Below, piece after piece: positions 7,326 through 14,032 of a stretch of 21,159 nucleotides of DNA. This stretch comes from an uncultured Novosphingobium sp. Its GTDB lineage: Bacteria; Pseudomonadota; Alphaproteobacteria; Sphingomonadales; Sphingomonadaceae. Made by a program: the position numbers and the translations under genes. The notes under the pieces were generated by a model. The model made no database searches. It saw only the letters and a list, made by a program, of their open reading frames with translations, and was not told the DNA's origin. Within the stretch, counting starts at the first letter, position 1, and each line of letters starts with the position of its first letter. Location of the stretch: positions 1 through 21,159 of the forward strand of contig CALKVF010000041.1 in assembly GCA_937996535.1 (NCBI GenBank), read 5' to 3'.

Positions 7326-7574
7326 ATGAACCGCAAGCTGCTTTCCGCCCTGATCGTCCTCGGGCTGGCCCTGCCCGGCGCTGCCCAGGCCCGCGTCACC
7401 CCCGCCGAGCTGCACCGCGATGCCGCGCAGGTCCATCATGAAAAGCGTGAACTGGCGCGGGCCAAGGCGCATCACAACCACCGCAAGGCCCGCCACGAAC
7501 GCCGCGAACTGCACCGCGCGAAGCATGAGCTGCACCGCGATGCCCGCGCCTATGCAAACCAGCATCGCCGTTAA
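7326..7574 (+). CDS. Small exported His/Arg-rich protein of unknown function
   Basis: This 82-residue protein begins with a clear Sec signal peptide (MNRKLLSALIVLGLALPGAAQA, cleavage expected after residue 22 at AQA/RV). The 60-residue mature part is strongly basic, with 11 His and about 13 Arg, in heptad-like helical blocks such as ELHRD, HHEKREL, HHNHRK and ELHRAKHELHRDA. AGGAG sits 7 bases before the ATG, which supports real translation. I do not recognise a named family. The His content suggests periplasmic metal binding, but the pattern could equally be a charged helix interacting with envelope polymers. It is flanked by the thiolase terminator and the convergent SH3 gene, so it is probably a single-gene unit. 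Confidence 0.75.
   Translation: MNRKLLSALIVLGLALPGAAQARVTPAELHRDAAQVHHEKRELARAKAHHNHRKARHERRELHRAKHELHRDARAYANQHRR
7407..7544 (+). repeat. 18-base direct repeat inside the His/Arg-rich gene
   Basis: GAGCTGCACCGCGATGCC occurs identically at 7407-7424 and 7527-7544, 120 bases (40 codons) apart, encoding ELHRDA twice. A related GAACTGCACCGCG lies at 7506. This points to internal duplication in the origin of the protein. Confidence 0.7.
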
Positions 7575-7598
7575 TTCAGGCCGATAATGTTGGAATGT

Positions 7599-7627
7599 CG
7601 GGGAGCTGGTCCCCTTACGGCTCCCCG
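7599..7627. terminator. Hairpin between convergent small gene and SH3 gene
   Basis: CGGGGAGC (7599-7606) and GCTCCCCG (7620-7627) form a perfect 8-bp stem with a 13-base loop. It overlaps the last codons of the SH3 gene and follows the His-rich gene by 24 bases. There is no T-run on either side, so it is at best a rho-assisted or roadblock structure. Confidence 0.3.
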
Positions 7628-8085
7628 GCGCCCCACAGGTGGGCTTGCTGGACGAAACCCTTGCGCTCGCCAATCGTCATCGGGCACCAGCCATCGGTGC
7701 AATCGCCGACGAGGCCGATCACCCCCGGCGCGACTTTCCACAGCAGCCGGCCATTATCGCTCGGCGAATCGCGCATCGCTGCCGGCTCCTTGCCGACCAC
7801 CACCGCATCGCGTTCGCGGCTGAGGAACCGGGCCAGGATCCAGCCCTGCGCACCATCCTGATCGCGCACGAACCGCCAGCCTTCCTTGACCCGAACGACC
7901 TTGAGCGGCAGGTGCGCACGGTGATAAACCCATGAAATCATGTAGTCTTCACCCGGACCCACCCGCATGTTGACCTCGTTCGCACGGATCGAGGCCCAAT
8001 AGGGCACCGGGGGATCTTCGGCAGCAAGCGGCGCCGCGAAAACGGCGGCGGCAGCGGCGGCAAGGATGGTCGGGATCATGCGCAT
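7615..8085 (-). CDS. Exported bacterial SH3-domain protein (SH3_4/DUF1058-like)
   Basis: A 156-residue protein with a signal peptide (MRMIPTILAAAAAAVFAAPLAA, cleavage about residue 22). It carries two SH3-like beta-barrel units: residues about 32-90 with NMRVGPG, VVRVKEGWRFV and GWILARFL, and about 95-150 with MRDSPSD, GDCTDGWCPM and GFVQQAHLWG. C129 and C134 could form a disulfide. Family members act in the periplasm, probably binding peptidoglycan or proteins; no specific role is known. The ATG at 8085 (with another at 8079) starts the signal peptide; a longer open frame to 8214 would run into the divergent gene and lacks a signal sequence. It is divergent from the hydroxyacid dehydrogenase gene. 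Confidence 0.85.
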   Translation of the reverse strand: MRMIPTILAAAAAAVFAAPLAAEDPPVPYWASIRANEVNMRVGPGEDYMISWVYHRAHLPLKVVRVKEGWRFVRDQDGAQGWILARFLSRERDAVVVGKEPAAMRDSPSDNGRLLWKVAPGVIGLVGDCTDGWCPMTIGERKGFVQQAHLWGAGEP

Positions 8086-8142
8086 GGGCCGCTGATAGCC
8101 GCTTGACCGCGCTGCCCGCAACGGCCTAGCGATCAGCTTGCC

Positions 8143-9162
8143 ATGACAGTCGTGACCGACACCCCCACTTCGCGCCGCGTGAACGGCAAACCGCGGGTCT
8201 ATGTGACCCGGCATCTGCTGCCCTCAGTCGAGACACGGATGGGCGAATTGTTCGATGTGGTGCTCAACCCGGCCGACCTGCCGATGGCGCGCGCCGATCT
8301 CATCGCGGCAATGCGCGACTGCGACGTGCTGGTTCCCACCGTGACCGACCGGATCGATGCCGAGATGATCGAGCAGGCCGGTGACCGGCTGGGGCTGATC
8401 GCCAATTTCGGCGCCGGGATCGAACACATCGCGCTGGGTGCCGCGCGTTCGCGCAAGATCATCGTCACTAACACCCCCGGCGTCTTTACGGACGATACCG
8501 CGGACCTGACGATGATGCTGATCCTCTCGGTTCCCCGCCGATTGGGCGAAGGCAGCCGTCTGGTCCGCGACGGCCAGTGGACAGGCTGGGCGCCCTCCAC
8601 GCTGCTCGGGCGCAGCATCGGCGGCAAGCGGCTCGGCATCGTCGGCATGGGCCGGATCGGGCAAGCTGTGGCCCACCGCGCCCGGGCTTTCGGGATGGAC
8701 GTGGTCTATCACAACCGCCACCGCCTGCCTGGCAGCTTTGAAACGATGCTCGGCGCGCGCTACGAACCCGATCTCGACCGCCTGATCGCCGAGGCCGACG
8801 TGCTGACCCTGCACTGCCCCGGCGGCCCCGATACCCATCATCTGCTAAACTCCGCACGGTTCGCCGCGATGAAGCCCACCGCCTATGTCATCAACACCGG
8901 GCGCGGCGACCTGATTGACGAGGACGCGCTGGTTCAGGCCTTGCAGCAGGGCCAGATCGCGGGCGCGGGGCTCGATGTCTATGCGCGCGAACCCAAGGTC
9001 GATCCGCGCCTCATCGCCATGCCCAATGTCATCACCCTCCCCCACATGGGCAGCGCCACGCTTGAAGGGCGCGAACACGCTGGCGAGAAGGTGATCGCCA
9101 ATATCCGCTTCTGGATCGACGGCCACCGCCCGCCCGATCAGGTGCTGGAAGGCTGGGCATAA
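8143..9162 (+). CDS. D-isomer-specific 2-hydroxyacid dehydrogenase (glyoxylate/hydroxypyruvate reductase-like)
   Basis: The enzyme interconverts a 2-oxoacid and a D-2-hydroxyacid with NAD(P)H, in the cytoplasm; D-glycerate/glyoxylate is the usual annotation for this branch. The 339-residue protein has the Rossmann motif GMGRIG at 168-173 after GKRLGIV and the catalytic triad: R254 (INTGRGDLIDE), E283 (YAREPKVDP) and H301 (LPHMGSAT). NFGAGIEHI near 88-96 is the substrate-loop motif. The ribosome-binding site is weak. Only 57 bases separate it from the divergent SH3 gene, so the promoters must overlap. Confidence 0.92.
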   Translation: MTVVTDTPTSRRVNGKPRVYVTRHLLPSVETRMGELFDVVLNPADLPMARADLIAAMRDCDVLVPTVTDRIDAEMIEQAGDRLGLIANFGAGIEHIALGAARSRKIIVTNTPGVFTDDTADLTMMLILSVPRRLGEGSRLVRDGQWTGWAPSTLLGRSIGGKRLGIVGMGRIGQAVAHRARAFGMDVVYHNRHRLPGSFETMLGARYEPDLDRLIAEADVLTLHCPGGPDTHHLLNSARFAAMKPTAYVINTGRGDLIDEDALVQALQQGQIAGAGLDVYAREPKVDPRLIAMPNVITLPHMGSATLEGREHAGEKVIANIRFWIDGHRPPDQVLEGWA

Positions 9163-9176
9163 GCGCCGCGCGGCGC
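9163..9176. other. Perfect GC palindrome directly after the dehydrogenase stop
   Basis: GCGCCGCGCGGCGC is a 14-base perfect palindrome starting at the base after the TAA. It could fold to a 5-bp hairpin with a 4-base loop, but no T-run follows, so it is recorded only as a possible weak terminator. Confidence 0.3.
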
Positions 9177-9205
9177 AACAATGCGAAAACCGTGCGCTTG
9201 CGCGG

Positions 9206-9219
9206 GGTGCAATCGTTGC
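9206..9219 (+). promoter_or_regulatory. Sigma-54-like -24/-12 element before the ammonium transporter
   Basis: GG (9206-9207), ten bases, then GC (9218-9219) in the context GGGGTGCAATCGTTGCT gives the invariant GG-N10-GC spacing with a full TTGC -12 element; the -24 side matches only the GG. It would place a start near 9231, 45 bases before the amt ATG. Nitrogen-regulated (NtrC) control of amt genes is known in other proteobacteria; in a GC-rich background chance occurrence is possible. Confidence 0.4.
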
Positions 9220-9275
9220 TCTAAGCGCGCGAAATAAAGAATCGCCGCACCTCGCGGCTGGGGAGTGTCTCACCA

Positions 9276-10580
9276 ATGCGCAAGTTTTCGGCGTTTGGCC
9301 TGTCCGCTGCGGCAGCCCTGCTACCCACGGTTGCCCTGGCGCAGGATGCGACCAGCGATGCGGCAGATAGCGGCGACACCGCCTGGATCCTGATTTCCTC
9401 GGCGCTGGTTCTGCTGATGACCATGCCCGGGCTGACGCTGTTCTACGGCGGCCTGGTGCGCGCCAAGAACTTCCTCTCGGTGCTGGTGCAGGTCGGCGCG
9501 ATCGCGGCAATCTCCTCGCTGCTGTGGATCGTCGGCGGCTATACGCTGGCCTTTGGCCACGTGACCAATGGCTGGGCCGGCGCGGGCAATGCCTGGATGC
9601 TGCTTGATCTGGGCAACGTGCGCGAAAACACGATGGTGCCCGAAAGCGCCTTTGCCCTGTTCCAGATGGCCTTTGCCGCGATCACCCCGGCGCTGATGGT
9701 CGGCGCCTGGGTCGATCGTGCTCGGTTTGGCTGGGTGGTTGCGTTCTGCGCACTGTGGAGCCTCGCGGTCTATGCCCCGGTGGCGCACTGGGTCTGGGGC
9801 GGCGGCTGGCTCGCCACCGCGATGGGCACGCTCGATTTCGCGGGCGGGATTGTGGTCCACACCACCGCCGGGGTTTCGGCGCTGGTCGCCGCGATCCTGC
9901 TGGGCAAGCGCCAGGGCTTCCCGCGCACGCTGATGCTGCCGCATAGCCCCTCGCTCACCATGGCCGGCGCTGCGCTGCTGTGGGTGGGCTGGTTTGGCTT
10001 CAACGGCGGTTCGGCGCTGGCGGCCAACGATGATGCCGCCGTTGCCATCATCAACACCCATACCGCCGCCTGCATGGCCGCGCTGGCCTGGATCGCGATC
10101 GAACGCTTTACCGTTGGCAAGCCCACCAGCGTCGGTTTTGCTACCGGCGCGGTTGCCGGTCTTGCCACTGTCACCCCGGCTGCCGGGTTCATCTCGCCGG
10201 GCTCTGCGATGCTGCTGGGCGTGGTCGCCGCGGGCGTGTGCTATCCGATGATCCTGCTGGTCAAGCAGCGCCTCAAGATCGACGACTCGCTCGACGTGTT
10301 CGCGGTCCACGGCGTGGGCGGTATCATCGGCTCGATCCTGCTGGCCGTGTTCATCAGCCCCAGCTTTGGCGGCACCGGTTATGCCGAAGGCAAGACCATG
10401 CTCAGCCAGCTCGCTGCACAGCTGGTCGGCGTGGGCGTGGTTGCGATCTGGTCGGCCGTGGTCAGCGCCGTGCTGGCGGTCGTGGTCAGCCTGGTCTTCC
10501 CGATGCGGGTCAGCGAGGATGACGAGCGCGAAGGGCTCGATCTTTCGAGCCACGGCGAACGGGCGTGGGAATTCGATTGA
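9276..10580 (+). CDS. amt: Ammonium transporter (Amt/AmtB family) with signal peptide
   Basis: This is an inner-membrane trimeric channel for ammonium uptake. The 434-residue protein has a cleavable signal peptide (first ~22 residues, ending VALA/QD) and about 11 membrane helices. Key residues align with E. coli AmtB: phenylalanine gate F129/F133 (FQMAF) and F242 (GWFGFNGGS), recruitment-site W174 (AHWVWGGG), D187 (GTLDFAGG), and the twin-His pair H195 (VVHTTAG) and H345 (FAVHGVGG). The C-terminal tail EREGLDLSSHGE is the conserved PII (GlnK)-responsive region. GGGGAG precedes the ATG. No glnK lies adjacent, unlike the usual glnK-amtB pair. A sigma-54-like element stands upstream and a strong terminator follows. 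Confidence 0.96.
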   Translation: MRKFSAFGLSAAAALLPTVALAQDATSDAADSGDTAWILISSALVLLMTMPGLTLFYGGLVRAKNFLSVLVQVGAIAAISSLLWIVGGYTLAFGHVTNGWAGAGNAWMLLDLGNVRENTMVPESAFALFQMAFAAITPALMVGAWVDRARFGWVVAFCALWSLAVYAPVAHWVWGGGWLATAMGTLDFAGGIVVHTTAGVSALVAAILLGKRQGFPRTLMLPHSPSLTMAGAALLWVGWFGFNGGSALAANDDAAVAIINTHTAACMAALAWIAIERFTVGKPTSVGFATGAVAGLATVTPAAGFISPGSAMLLGVVAAGVCYPMILLVKQRLKIDDSLDVFAVHGVGGIIGSILLAVFISPSFGGTGYAEGKTMLSQLAAQLVGVGVVAIWSAVVSAVLAVVVSLVFPMRVSEDDEREGLDLSSHGERAWEFD

Positions 10581-10608
10581 TCCCGCGCCGGGTCAGGCAC
10601 CCATAAAG

Positions 10609-10639
10609 AAAGGGCGGCACCGGTGGGTGCCGCCCTTTT
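10609..10639. terminator. Strong bidirectional intrinsic terminator between amt and the convergent flavoprotein gene
   Basis: AAAGGGCGGCAC (10609-10620) pairs perfectly with GTGCCGCCCTTT (10627-10638), loop CGGTGG, followed by a T4 run on the plus strand and the matching A-rich side (ATAAAGAAA) for the minus strand. It lies 28 bases after the amt stop and 28 bases after the end of the convergent gene. Confidence 0.92.
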
Positions 10640-10666
10640 CGTTTGCGGGTACTGCGCCCGGCCCGG

Positions 10667-12073
10667 TCAGTCGCCGGTCAGGATGCGCTCGACCAGCTCC
10701 TTCACCGTCGGGGTGAAGTTGTTCGAATAGAACGGATCCTGCTTGAAGTTGTAAGCCGCGTGGCCGGCAAACATCAGGTTCTCGTCGATGTGGCCGCCAT
10801 GCGCGATGTCCTGCAGGGTCTTCTGGATGCAGAAGCTGCGCGGATCGGCAAGCCGCCCGGTCGAGTAATCATCGTGGTCCTTCCACGACGAGAACCCGCA
10901 GTGCGACAGGCAGCCCATGCAATCGGCCTGATCCTTGCGGATCACTTCGCGGTCTTCGGTGGTCACGAAGACCACGGTATCGTCGGGCGTACGGATCGCC
11001 TGGGTAAAGCCCTCGGCCACCCAGCCCCGCGCGCGTTCGAGATCGTGCGGCGTGACCCAGAAGTTCTTGCCCTTCACCCCGACATCGAGCTGCACGGTGT
11101 GATCACCCGCAGCAACGCGCGAATAAGGGATCTGGCGTTCCGAGCGGGCTTCGAGTTCGCGCAGGAAGGGATTGCGCACCGCCGAGGAATAGAACCCCGT
11201 CGGCGAGAAGCGGTGAAGCAGCACATCGCCCGGCTCGAGCGTACGGAGGTGATCCTTCCACGCCTGCGGGATCGGGCTTTCCTGGGTCAGCAGCGGACGG
11301 GTGCCATACTGGAATGCGATCGAGCCGAGTTCCGGGTTGTCGATCCAGTCGTTCCAGTCACGCAGATACCAGACGCCGCCGGCCATCACGATCGGCACGG
11401 TGTCGGCAATGCCTTCGGCGCGCATCACATCGCGCAGCGCCTTGACGCGCGGATAGGGATCTTCGGGCTTGAGCGGATCTTCGGCGTTCGACAGGCCATT
11501 GTGCCCGCCGGCCAGCCACGGATCTTCATAGACCACCGCGCCCAGCAGATGCGGCACCTTGTGATAGGCGCGCTTCCACAGTGCGCGGAACGCGCGGCCC
11601 GAACTGATGATCGGGAGATAGTGGACGTTGAACCGCTCGGCGATTTCCGACAGCTTGTAAGGCATCCCGGCGCCGCAGGTGACCCCGGTCACCAGCCCGC
11701 GGGTGGCTTCGAGCACGCCTTCGAGCACTTCCTGCGCACCGCCCATTTCCCACAGGACGTTGATGTTGATCGCGCCCTTGCCGCCCGAAATCTCGTGCGC
11801 GCGACGGACCTGTTCCACTGCGCCATCGATTGCATAACGGATCAGCTGTTGGTGGCGCTCCTTGCGCGTGAGCTGGTCATAGACCTGCTGCACGATCTTG
11901 CCTTCGGCGTCATAGCTGTCGGCATTGACCGCGCTGACCGTGCCGATCCCGCCGGCCGCCGCCCAGGCGCCCGAGCTGCTGTGATTGGAAACGGCCACGC
12001 CCTTGCCGCCTTCAACCAACGGCCACACTTCGCGACCGCCGTAAAGAATCGGCTTCAACCCCTTGAAAGTCAT
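10667..12073 (-). CDS. Nitronate monooxygenase-like (2-nitropropane dioxygenase family) flavoprotein with C-terminal Cys motif
   Basis: Members of this FMN-dependent TIM-barrel family oxidise alkyl nitronates or act as NADH:quinone reductases or enoyl reductases. The 468-residue protein shows the barrel motifs GVAVSNHSSSGAWAAAGGIG (26-45), VTCGAGMP (131-138) and PIVMAGGVWY (227-236, phosphate loop), SIAFQYGTRPLLTQES (251-266). It is longer than ordinary members (about 320-360 residues) and has a C-terminal region with C385-x2-C388-x3-C392 and C415, which could hold an iron-sulfur cluster or zinc. The catalytic His of class I nitronate monooxygenases is not obvious to me, so the substrate is open. 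The ATG at 12073 overlaps the upstream methyltransferase stop as ATGA, deciding the start and implying coupling. Confidence 0.8.
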   Translation of the reverse strand: MTFKGLKPILYGGREVWPLVEGGKGVAVSNHSSSGAWAAAGGIGTVSAVNADSYDAEGKIVQQVYDQLTRKERHQQLIRYAIDGAVEQVRRAHEISGGKGAININVLWEMGGAQEVLEGVLEATRGLVTGVTCGAGMPYKLSEIAERFNVHYLPIISSGRAFRALWKRAYHKVPHLLGAVVYEDPWLAGGHNGLSNAEDPLKPEDPYPRVKALRDVMRAEGIADTVPIVMAGGVWYLRDWNDWIDNPELGSIAFQYGTRPLLTQESPIPQAWKDHLRTLEPGDVLLHRFSPTGFYSSAVRNPFLRELEARSERQIPYSRVAAGDHTVQLDVGVKGKNFWVTPHDLERARGWVAEGFTQAIRTPDDTVVFVTTEDREVIRKDQADCMGCLSHCGFSSWKDHDDYSTGRLADPRSFCIQKTLQDIAHGGHIDENLMFAGHAAYNFKQDPFYSNNFTPTVKELVERILTGD

Positions 12074-12807
12074 TGTGTTCCTGTCTTTCCCCTGGCCGTC
12101 ATACACGGCTTGATCGCAGCCGGCTCTGGCCTGTCGCCAGACGCTTCGAACTGCGCATAATACCCATTGAGTTCGGGCTTACGGACAAATTCGACCAAAC
12201 GAAAGCCCACGGCCTGAAATTCACAGAAAAGCAGCGCCGGCGCGATCCCGTGCTGGTCGGTCGGCCGGTCGATATCGACCACCACCACCTGCCCGCCGGG
12301 GCGCAGCGCGGGGCGCAGCCGCCAGAGGAAAGCATAAGGTTCGCCGACTTCATGATACATGTGGATCATGAACACCCGGTCGAAACTGCCCGCTGGCAGG
12401 CGCGGGTCATCGGGCGCACCGAGCTTGATCGAGACATTGGCGAGCCGTTCGCGCTCAACCCGCTGGCCAAGGTGCTGAATGGCGGCGGGATCGATGTCCT
12501 GCGCCAGCACGCGGCCTTTCTTGCCGACGCGTTCGGCAAGGCGAACCGTGTAATAGCCCGCCCCGGCCCCGATATCGGCAACGGTGGTGCCGGCCCGGAT
12601 ATTCGCCAGGTCCATCACGACCTGCGCTTCGCCCAGATTGTCGCGCTGGTCCTCGGCGCCAAGCTCATTACCGCCAAGCCGCGAAACGGGGCGGTAGGCC
12701 CGGGGAAAGGCGCGCGCGCTTTCCGCCCGGTCGAGATCGTCGGGCTGCCGCGAACACCCGCTGGTCGCCGCCAGCACAAGGGCAAGCGCGGCGCAGCGCC
12801 AGATCAA
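12070..12807 (-). CDS. Lipoprotein class I SAM-dependent methyltransferase
   Basis: The 245-residue protein begins with a lipoprotein signal (MIWRCAALALVLAATSGC, lipobox ATSGC, lipid-modified C18) followed by a class I methyltransferase domain: SAM-binding motif I VADIGAGAGYYTVRLAE at 76-92, acidic residue in VLAQDID, and RPGGQVVVVDIDRP. A methyltransferase fold attached to a lipoprotein anchor is odd, because SAM is cytoplasmic; the domain may be degenerate or act differently. The start is TTG at 12807: GGAGG lies 7 bases before it and the TTGA overlap with the prfB stop couples the two genes. It lacks the NPPY motif of PrmC, so it is not the RF2 glutamine methylase. It is followed by the flavoprotein gene with a 4-base overlap. 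Confidence 0.82.
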   Translation of the reverse strand: MIWRCAALALVLAATSGCSRQPDDLDRAESARAFPRAYRPVSRLGGNELGAEDQRDNLGEAQVVMDLANIRAGTTVADIGAGAGYYTVRLAERVGKKGRVLAQDIDPAAIQHLGQRVERERLANVSIKLGAPDDPRLPAGSFDRVFMIHMYHEVGEPYAFLWRLRPALRPGGQVVVVDIDRPTDQHGIAPALLFCEFQAVGFRLVEFVRKPELNGYYAQFEASGDRPEPAAIKPCMTARGKTGTQ

Positions 12808-13931
12808 TCGACGTCCTCCACGGCCACCTTTTCGCCGGTAACCCGCTGCGCCAAGGCTGCAGCCATGAACGGATCGAGCGCGCCATCGAGCACGTCCGAC
12901 GGGGTCGGCGAAGTGTAGCCGGTGCGCAGATCCTTCACCATCTGATAGGGCTGCAACACGTAGGAGCGGATCTGGTGGCCCCAGCCAATGTCGCTCTTCG
13001 AGGCGTGTTCGGCGCTGGCAACTTCTTCGCGCTTGCGCATTTCCTCTTCATAGAGGCGCGCTTTAAGCATCCCCATAGCGATGTCGCGGTTCTTGTGCTG
13101 CGAACGGTCGACCTGGCTGGCCACGACGATCCCCGAAGGCACGTGGGTGATACGCACCGCCGAGTCGGTGGTGTTAACGTGCTGCCCGCCCGCGCCCGAG
13201 GCGCGATAGGTGTCGATCCTAAGATCGGAAGGATTGATCTCGATCTCGAAGCTGTCGTCGATCACCGGGAAGACCCAAACCGAGCTGAAGCTGGTGTGGC
13301 GGCGGGCCGAACTGTCATAGGGGCTGATCCGCACGAGGCGGTGCACGCCGCTTTCGGTCTTGGCCCAGCCATAGGCGTTTTCGCCCTTCACGAGGATCGT
13401 GGCGGACTTGATCCCGGCGGTTTCGCCCGACTGGTATTCGATCACATCAACCTTGAAGCCGCGCTTTTCCGCCCAGCGGGTATACATCCGCAGGAGGATT
13501 TCAGCCCAGTCCTGGCTTTCGGTGCCGCCGGCTCCGGCGTGGATTTCGATATAGGTATCGCTGGCGTCAGCTTCGCCGGCCAGCAGCGCCTGGACCTTGT
13601 CGGCATCGGCCTTGTCAGCCAGCGCGGCGAGCGTTGCGAGGCCTTCGTCGATGGTAGCGTCATCGCCTTCCATCTCGCCCAGTTCGACATATTCGACCGC
13701 ATCGGCCATCTGCTGACCGATCGAATTGACCGTGCCGATCGCCGCTTCAAGCCGCCGACGCTCGCGCATCACGGCTTCGGCTTCCTTGGGGCTGTTCCAG
13801 AGGTTGGGATCTTCGACCCGCGCGTTGAGTTCGTCGAGCCGGCGCAGTGCGCGGTCCCAGTCGAGAAACTTGCGAACCAGCGCGAGCGCGGCATCGATCC
13901 GCTCAATATGGGCCTGCCCTTCGGCACGCAT
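12804..13931 (-). CDS. prfB: Peptide chain release factor 2 (RF2)
   Basis: RF2 recognises UGA and UAA stop codons and triggers peptide release. The 375-residue protein contains the catalytic GGQ motif at 248-250 (ASGAGGQHVN), the codon-recognition tripeptide at 203-205 as SPY (enterobacterial SPF) and the RRHTSFSSVWVFP, RSQHKNRD and SDIGWGHQIRSYV blocks. The region where E. coli prfB has its programmed +1 frameshift is here a continuous FLDWD (TTT CTC GAC), with no in-frame UGA, so the classical autoregulation is absent. CGGAG lies 10 bases before the ATG. The stop overlaps the TTG start of the methyltransferase gene. A terminator-like structure lies immediately upstream of the ribosome-binding site. 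Confidence 0.97.
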   Translation of the reverse strand: MRAEGQAHIERIDAALALVRKFLDWDRALRRLDELNARVEDPNLWNSPKEAEAVMRERRRLEAAIGTVNSIGQQMADAVEYVELGEMEGDDATIDEGLATLAALADKADADKVQALLAGEADASDTYIEIHAGAGGTESQDWAEILLRMYTRWAEKRGFKVDVIEYQSGETAGIKSATILVKGENAYGWAKTESGVHRLVRISPYDSSARRHTSFSSVWVFPVIDDSFEIEINPSDLRIDTYRASGAGGQHVNTTDSAVRITHVPSGIVVASQVDRSQHKNRDIAMGMLKARLYEEEMRKREEVASAEHASKSDIGWGHQIRSYVLQPYQMVKDLRTGYTSPTPSDVLDGALDPFMAAALAQRVTGEKVAVEDVD

Positions 13932-13946
13932 GACGATTTCACTCCG

Positions 13947-13981
13947 AAAAAACGTGGCGCCCCCGGCGCATCACGGCGCCA
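13947..13981 (-). terminator. Intrinsic terminator (or attenuator) just upstream of prfB
   Basis: On the minus strand TGGCGCC (13981-13975) pairs with GGCGCCA (13961-13955) around a 13-base loop, followed after CG by T6 (13952-13947). It would end transcripts from the peroxiredoxin/PBP1A genes. The T-run is directly followed by CGGAG, the prfB ribosome-binding site, so any prfB transcript starting upstream must pass this element; it could be an attenuator. Confidence 0.7.
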
Positions 13982-13985
13982 GTGG

Positions 13986-14023
13986 CAATCGGGCACCCGC
14001 TTAGCGCACGCGCCCCGATTGTA
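13986..14023 (-). promoter_or_regulatory. Inverted repeat and -10-like box in the prfB leader
   Basis: CAATCGGG (13986-13993) and CCCGATTG (14014-14021) are perfect inverted copies 20 bases apart. The minus strand reads TTTACAATC across 14025-14017, giving a good -10 box TACAAT (14023-14018), but no convincing -35 hexamer 16-18 bases upstream. The repeat overlaps the -10, so it may be an operator; in a read-through transcript it could instead form a stem ahead of the terminator hairpin. Confidence 0.35.
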
Positions 14024-14032
14024 AAGCGCCGG

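Noticed and set aside
9163..9176. GC palindrome as an intrinsic terminator of the dehydrogenase gene
   Set aside because: There is no T-run and the stem is short; kept only as a low-confidence structural note.
12070..12807. Methyltransferase next to prfB as PrmC, the RF2 glutamine methylase
   Set aside because: It lacks the NPPY active-site motif and carries a lipoprotein signal peptide, neither fitting PrmC.
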